64,000 nt of DNA from DATJGS01 sp035494735 (GTDB lineage Bacteria > Eisenbacteria > RBG-16-71-46). Numbering within the stretch: position 1 is the first letter of the stretch; each line of letters opens with the position of its first letter. Both the position numbers and the translations under genes were made by a program. Under the pieces are notes generated by a model. That model did no database searches. It saw only the letters and a list, made by a program, of their open reading frames with translations, and had not been told where the DNA came from. The DNA lies in the NCBI GenBank assembly GCA_035494735.1, contig DATJGS010000045.1, positions 124,001-188,000 on the forward strand. The letters run 5' to 3'. Shown here one piece after another: positions 61,041-64,000 of this stretch.

Positions 61041-61325
61041 TTCGAGACCTTCTCTGTGGGGGCCGAAGCATGAGAATCGATTTGCCTTATTCTGTTCGCA
61101 AGACCCATACCGGCAGCCTCCCCTGTCGCTAAGCCGCTGGATGCGGGCGGGATAAGCGCCTGCGCCGCGGTCGGGTGGCCTTCCCTGAAGGACCCGGTGC
61201 CGGGAAACTGTCGTGGGCGCCGACACCCGGAGTTCGGGTGAGGCCGCCACCGGGGCGGCTTGCCGAGGGCCGGGTCACCCTCGGGGCCACCGAGCGGACG
61301 GGAACGTGAGGCGGGAGGACTTCTC
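61041..61325. other. 285-bp divergent region with hairpins between the PEP-CTERM gene and the 72-aa gene
   Basis: The region has several perfect short hairpins in a row: CACCCG/CGGGTG at about 61224-61240, GCCGCC/GGCGGC at about 61243-61259, and CCGAGGG/CCCTCGG at about 61263-61284. A sigma-54-like element faces the PEP-CTERM gene. On the + strand GGGAGG precedes the 72-aa gene. No conserved riboswitch was recognised. Confidence 0.4.
61098..61112 (-). promoter_or_regulatory. Candidate sigma-54 promoter (-24/-12) of the PEP-CTERM gene
   Basis: On the minus strand CGGTATGGGTCTTGC: GG and GC with exactly 10 bp between and TT before GC, as in the consensus TGGCACnnnnnTTGC. The leader would be about 45 nt. 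The CAC part is not conserved, so this is weak. Confidence 0.3.
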
Positions 61326-61544
61326 GTGAGCGAAGACGAACTTCGCGTCGGTCTGTGCGCGCGGTGCCGACACGCGCGCCGCGTGCCCACGCCGCGCAGC
61401 GTGTTCTGGCTGTGCCAGCGCGCCGCGACGGATCCACGTTTCGAGCGCTACCCGCGGCTCCCCGTCCAGTCGTGCCCGGGCTTCGAAGCGGGCGTGCCCG
61501 GCTCCGGCGAAACGGAGGCGGGCGAGAGGGGCGAGTCGAGCTAG
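61326..61544 (+). CDS. Small four-Cys protein of unknown function
   Basis: 72 residues from the GTG at 61326, with GGGAGG 7 nt upstream. It has CARCRHARRV, then VFWLCQRAATDPRFERYPRLPVQSCPGFE, so four Cys arranged CxxC...C...C that could bind one zinc ion. The pattern CxxCxxxR...FxxCxRxxxDPxFxxYPxLPVxxCxGxE is one I have seen in small uncharacterised bacterial proteins; no function is known. Its TAG stop and that of the convergent nuclease-like gene are both read from the same CTAG palindrome at 61541-61544. A longer start at 61260 is less likely because the SD supports the GTG. Confidence 0.78.
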   Translation: MSEDELRVGLCARCRHARRVPTPRSVFWLCQRAATDPRFERYPRLPVQSCPGFEAGVPGSGETEAGERGESS

Positions 61545-63580
61545 GGCAGCAGCGCCAGCCGGGCGACGCGACGCATACCCGGAGTCTCGAATCGCGCGAA
61601 ATACAGCCCGGCCGGCGCACGACCCCCGCGCTCCAGCGTGCCGTCCCAGCGCGCCATGTGATGCCCGGACTCGAGCGTGCCCGACACCAGAGTGGCGACG
61701 CGGCGTCCCGAAAGGTCGTACACGGTGAGGCGCACGGACTGCGCGGCCGGCAGATCGAACCCGAACCACGTCGTCCCGCTGGACGGATTCGGCCGCGGCG
61801 CCTCGAAGCCGAGCACGCTCGGCCCACCCGGCGGCACCGCGCCCGTGCCGGGCATGGGATGCGCCGCGAGATGGACGACGAGGTCGGGCTGTGACGCCGC
61901 GCCCGGGAGCGGCTCGTCGGCGCTCGTGAACGTGAGCGTGGCGGTGGTCGAGGAGTCGAGCGACGCGCCGTTCGCGTCGAAGTGGACGGACCACGTGTGC
62001 CCGACGCCCGCGATCTCGAGCGGCGTGAAGCCGCCGACCAGCGAAAAGCGCCCGTCACCGCCGACCAAGGTCGCGCCGCCGACCGCGAGCGAGGCTTGCA
62101 GGGCATCCCAGCCCGCGTCGTGAACGCGCACGGTCGTGTCGCGGAACGCGTCGACCGGCTGGCTGCCGAAGTCGAGCGTGAGAGCGGTGAGCGTGCTCGC
62201 CGAATCGAGCGAGGCGACGGCGTGGCGCAGCACCGTGCCCGACAGCGGCACCGTGCGACTCGCCGAGTCCGGATCGTCGGTCGTCAGCGGCAGCGATCCG
62301 ACACGCGACCCCGGCGCGCTCGTGTCCATGCCGATGTCGTGACGATTCGGCGGCGCGCCGGCGGCGACGGAGAAGCTTCCGCTCGGGGCCGTGAAACCGG
62401 CGGGCGCCGCGCCGATCGTGTAGTCGAGCCCGTCGGCCGGCGCCGGCGCGCCGTCGCGGATCACCAGCTGGCGCAGAACGCTCGCGGCGACGAGCACGCG
62501 GCCGAAAGCGATCGACACCGTGCTGTCGGCGAGCCGCGACGGGATCTGCACGATGGCGACGACCGGCAGGTGGTCGGAGGCCTCGTGCAGCGCGTTCGCG
62601 ACCGTGGCGCTGACGACGCCGTTGGGGCCGCCGTTGACGTCCTGATTGAAGTGCGCGCCGTCGTTGCCGAACGCGAACGTGCCGGCCAGGCCCGGGACCA
62701 CGTCGAGTCCCTGGCCGTCGTTCATGGGCGCGGTCGACAGGAAGATGTCGAAGCGATCGTCGAGCCCGCCGCCCGAGAATCCGAGCGTGGTGTTGCAGCC
62801 GGTCAGGCACGGGCACTGCGTGTCGTAGATCGCGTAGCCGGCAATGCTGTGCCAGTCGCCGGGCATCGTGTACGGGTCGAACAAGCGCCCGTCGTTGTCG
62901 ACCTGCGATTCGGTGAAGCGCTGGTACGCGCCTTCATAGGCGCCGTAGATATTCGAGTCACCGCCGAGCAGGATGTTCGTGCCGGTCGGCGCCAGGTTCA
63001 GCGAGTTGCGGATGCTCGTGGCCTCGAGGCGGCGCGTGGTCGAATCCGCGGTGCCCGGGCCGCCGGCCTTCAGGTGGATCGAGTACAGCCGCGTCCCCGC
63101 CGTGGCCGAGACGTAGCCGAGCGGCTTGATCAGGCAGGCCAGGACCGAGCGCGGGCCGCCATCGTTGAGCGCGGTGAACCCCGAGGCCGTGACCTTGAGC
63201 GAATCCCAGAACACCGCGCTCTCGGTCGACGGTGACGCGCTCACCCACGTGCTCTTCCACACGCGGCCCGGCAGCGCCGCCTGCAGCACGTTGATGCGGA
63301 ACGAGTCGGCGGCGACCGAGGTCTTCAGCTCCTGTGCGATGAACACGTCGGGCTGGATCGCGCCCATCACCGTTTGAAAGTACCCCTGGCGCGTGCCGAA
63401 CGTGCTCGGCGGCCCGTCGCTGTAGTTGGTCAGGTTCCAGGTCACGAAGCGCAGCGCGGCCGCGGGGCGCGCCGTGCCGGCCAGCGCGCCGAGCGCGAGC
63501 GCCAGCACGACGACGCCGTGGAGTCGCGAAGCACGCACGCGCGCGCTCGACCGACCGGACCCGACGACCCTCGCGCTCAT
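61541..63580 (-). CDS. Secreted endonuclease/exonuclease/phosphatase-family protein with C-terminal sorting domain
   Basis: 679 residues. After a basic N terminus and signal peptide (VVVLALALGALAGTARPAAA) comes an EEP-type domain to about residue 385: LRFVTWNLTNY, PDVFIAQELKT (catalytic Glu), YSIHLKAGG, NILLGGDSNIYG, DDRFDIFLST and SDHLPVVAIV. These are the catalytic positions of the family. A middle of Ig-like modules follows. The end is FlgD-like (DLSGRRVATLVSGTLESG, RAPAGLYFARFETPGMRRVARLALLP), so it should be exported and anchored. The start is the ATG at 63580, with GGAGGGTGGA upstream. A paralogue ends at 63648. Confidence 0.88.
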   Translation of the reverse strand: MSARVVGSGRSSARVRASRLHGVVVLALALGALAGTARPAAALRFVTWNLTNYSDGPPSTFGTRQGYFQTVMGAIQPDVFIAQELKTSVAADSFRINVLQAALPGRVWKSTWVSASPSTESAVFWDSLKVTASGFTALNDGGPRSVLACLIKPLGYVSATAGTRLYSIHLKAGGPGTADSTTRRLEATSIRNSLNLAPTGTNILLGGDSNIYGAYEGAYQRFTESQVDNDGRLFDPYTMPGDWHSIAGYAIYDTQCPCLTGCNTTLGFSGGGLDDRFDIFLSTAPMNDGQGLDVVPGLAGTFAFGNDGAHFNQDVNGGPNGVVSATVANALHEASDHLPVVAIVQIPSRLADSTVSIAFGRVLVAASVLRQLVIRDGAPAPADGLDYTIGAAPAGFTAPSGSFSVAAGAPPNRHDIGMDTSAPGSRVGSLPLTTDDPDSASRTVPLSGTVLRHAVASLDSASTLTALTLDFGSQPVDAFRDTTVRVHDAGWDALQASLAVGGATLVGGDGRFSLVGGFTPLEIAGVGHTWSVHFDANGASLDSSTTATLTFTSADEPLPGAASQPDLVVHLAAHPMPGTGAVPPGGPSVLGFEAPRPNPSSGTTWFGFDLPAAQSVRLTVYDLSGRRVATLVSGTLESGHHMARWDGTLERGGRAPAGLYFARFETPGMRRVARLALLP

Positions 63581-63647
63581 CTCGATCCACCCTCCCTCAC
63601 GAGCGTGTCGACCGCGCGGCCCGGTGTTCGGGGCGCCGTGCGCGACA

Positions 63648-64000
63648 TTACTTGAGCAGCGCGAGCCGCGCGGTCTGCGTGGGCAGCCCCGCGCCGTGCA
63701 GGCGCACGAAATACAATCCGGCGCCCAGCGCGCCGCCGTCATCGGAACGACCGCTCCAGCGGAACGAATAGCGTCCGGGCTGCATCACGCCCTCGGCCAG
63801 CGTCGCGACGCGACGTCCGGCCAGGTCGTAGACGTCGAGCCGCGCGCGCGTCGCGAGCGCCAGATCGAAGCCGACCAGCGTGGCGCCGTTCGTCGGATTG
63901 GGATACGGCGCGTAGAGGCGCGTGAACTGCGGCAGCTGCGGGCCGCCGACGCCCACGTTGCCGCTCGCGACCTGGGCCTTCAGCGTGACGACGAGATCGG
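63648..64000 (-). CDS. Secreted protein, C-terminal sorting-domain fragment (5' end beyond the window)
   Basis: Only the last 117 residues are visible, in frame to the window edge. They read PDLVVTLKAQVASGNVGVG, then PYPNPTNGATLVGFDLALA, LDVYDLAGRRVATLAEGVMQPG and ALGAGLYFVRLHG, ending TARLALLK. This matches the C-terminal domain of the preceding gene from its DLVVHL segment to the last residue, so the two are paralogues or at least share the whole terminal region. The N-terminal part, and so its enzyme type, cannot be seen. It lies 67 bp upstream of the nuclease-like gene in the same direction. Confidence 0.85.
   Translation of the reverse strand, partial: DLVVTLKAQVASGNVGVGGPQLPQFTRLYAPYPNPTNGATLVGFDLALATRARLDVYDLAGRRVATLAEGVMQPGRYSFRWSGRSDDGGALGAGLYFVRLHGAGLPTQTARLALLK

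Noticed and set aside
61041..61325. A c-di-GMP (GEMM) riboswitch before the PEP-CTERM gene
   Set aside because: I looked for the conserved core and the GNRA tetraloop/receptor arrangement in the minus-strand leader and could not match it; the hairpins are too far from the start codon.

Overview
The window is a 64 kb piece of a very GC-rich (roughly 70% G+C by eye) bacterial chromosome, probably from a metagenome-derived, Gram-negative member of the FCB/Eisenbacteria-like lineages. The evidence is indirect. There are OmpA/TSP3 outer-membrane proteins, SurA and PpiC chaperones and an FtsEX-EnvC-type module, all of which imply an outer membrane. Three secreted proteins end in a FlgD/Por-type C-terminal domain, and there is one PEP-CTERM protein. 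GTG and TTG starts are frequent, and stop/start overlaps (ATGA, GTGA) are common. I see no rRNA, tRNA, CRISPR array, insertion sequence, integrase or phage gene; this is core-like chromosome.

Layout. 1-6.6 kb (minus): an M20 amidohydrolase cut by the window edge, two neighbouring OmpA/TSP3 paralogues each with its own promoter, a predicted barrel protein and a KDPG-type aldolase. 6.6-9.8 kb (plus): an AsmA-like protein overlapping a SnoaL-like secreted protein. 9.8-13.1 kb (minus): a glucan debranching enzyme and a degenerate divergent polysaccharide deacetylase. 13.3-16.5 kb (plus): a Cys/His-rich secreted protein of unknown function, then a histidine kinase/OmpR pair. 16.5-21.8 kb (minus): a hypothetical coupled to rsmA, then a HEAT protein, TatD and MetG. 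22-25.3 kb (plus): sigma factor, membrane regulator, ABC ATPase, ABC permease. 25.3-35.9 kb (minus): SurA, FtsE, FtsX, EnvC-like activator, HolB, a hybrid sensor kinase, RicT and a DUF3298 lipoprotein. 36.2-40.9 kb (plus): a PDZ-containing LytS-type kinase, its LytTR regulator and a DUF2723 membrane protein. 40.9-46.5 kb (minus): Mfd, a PpiC lipoprotein and a small lipoprotein. 46.9-47.7 kb (plus): a third OmpA protein. 47.8-54.7 kb (minus): a MoxR/DUF58/BatA-type operon that also carries an APC permease and a methyltransferase. 54.9-64 kb (mostly minus): a subtilase, a LamG lipoprotein with a GT-C/TPR protein, a PEP-CTERM protein, a 72-aa Cys protein on the plus strand, and two tandem nuclease-like secreted proteins.

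The common theme is the cell envelope: outer-membrane anchoring to peptidoglycan (three OmpA proteins), folding of exported proteins (SurA, PpiC), division-site peptidoglycan splitting (FtsEX plus a LytM activator that lacks a zinc ligand), envelope sensing (three sensor kinases and an ECF-like sigma factor) and C-terminally sorted secreted enzymes. Housekeeping genes (rsmA, metG, holB, mfd, ricT, tatD) lie among them.

Promoter reading is unusually informative here. Several genes have a -35 resembling TTGA/TTGC spaced 17-18 bp from a TAnnnT -10. In at least six genes without a Shine-Dalgarno the -10 lies only 6-8 bp from the start codon, which suggests leaderless transcripts. All functional calls come from reading motifs in the translated sequence; no database search was run.
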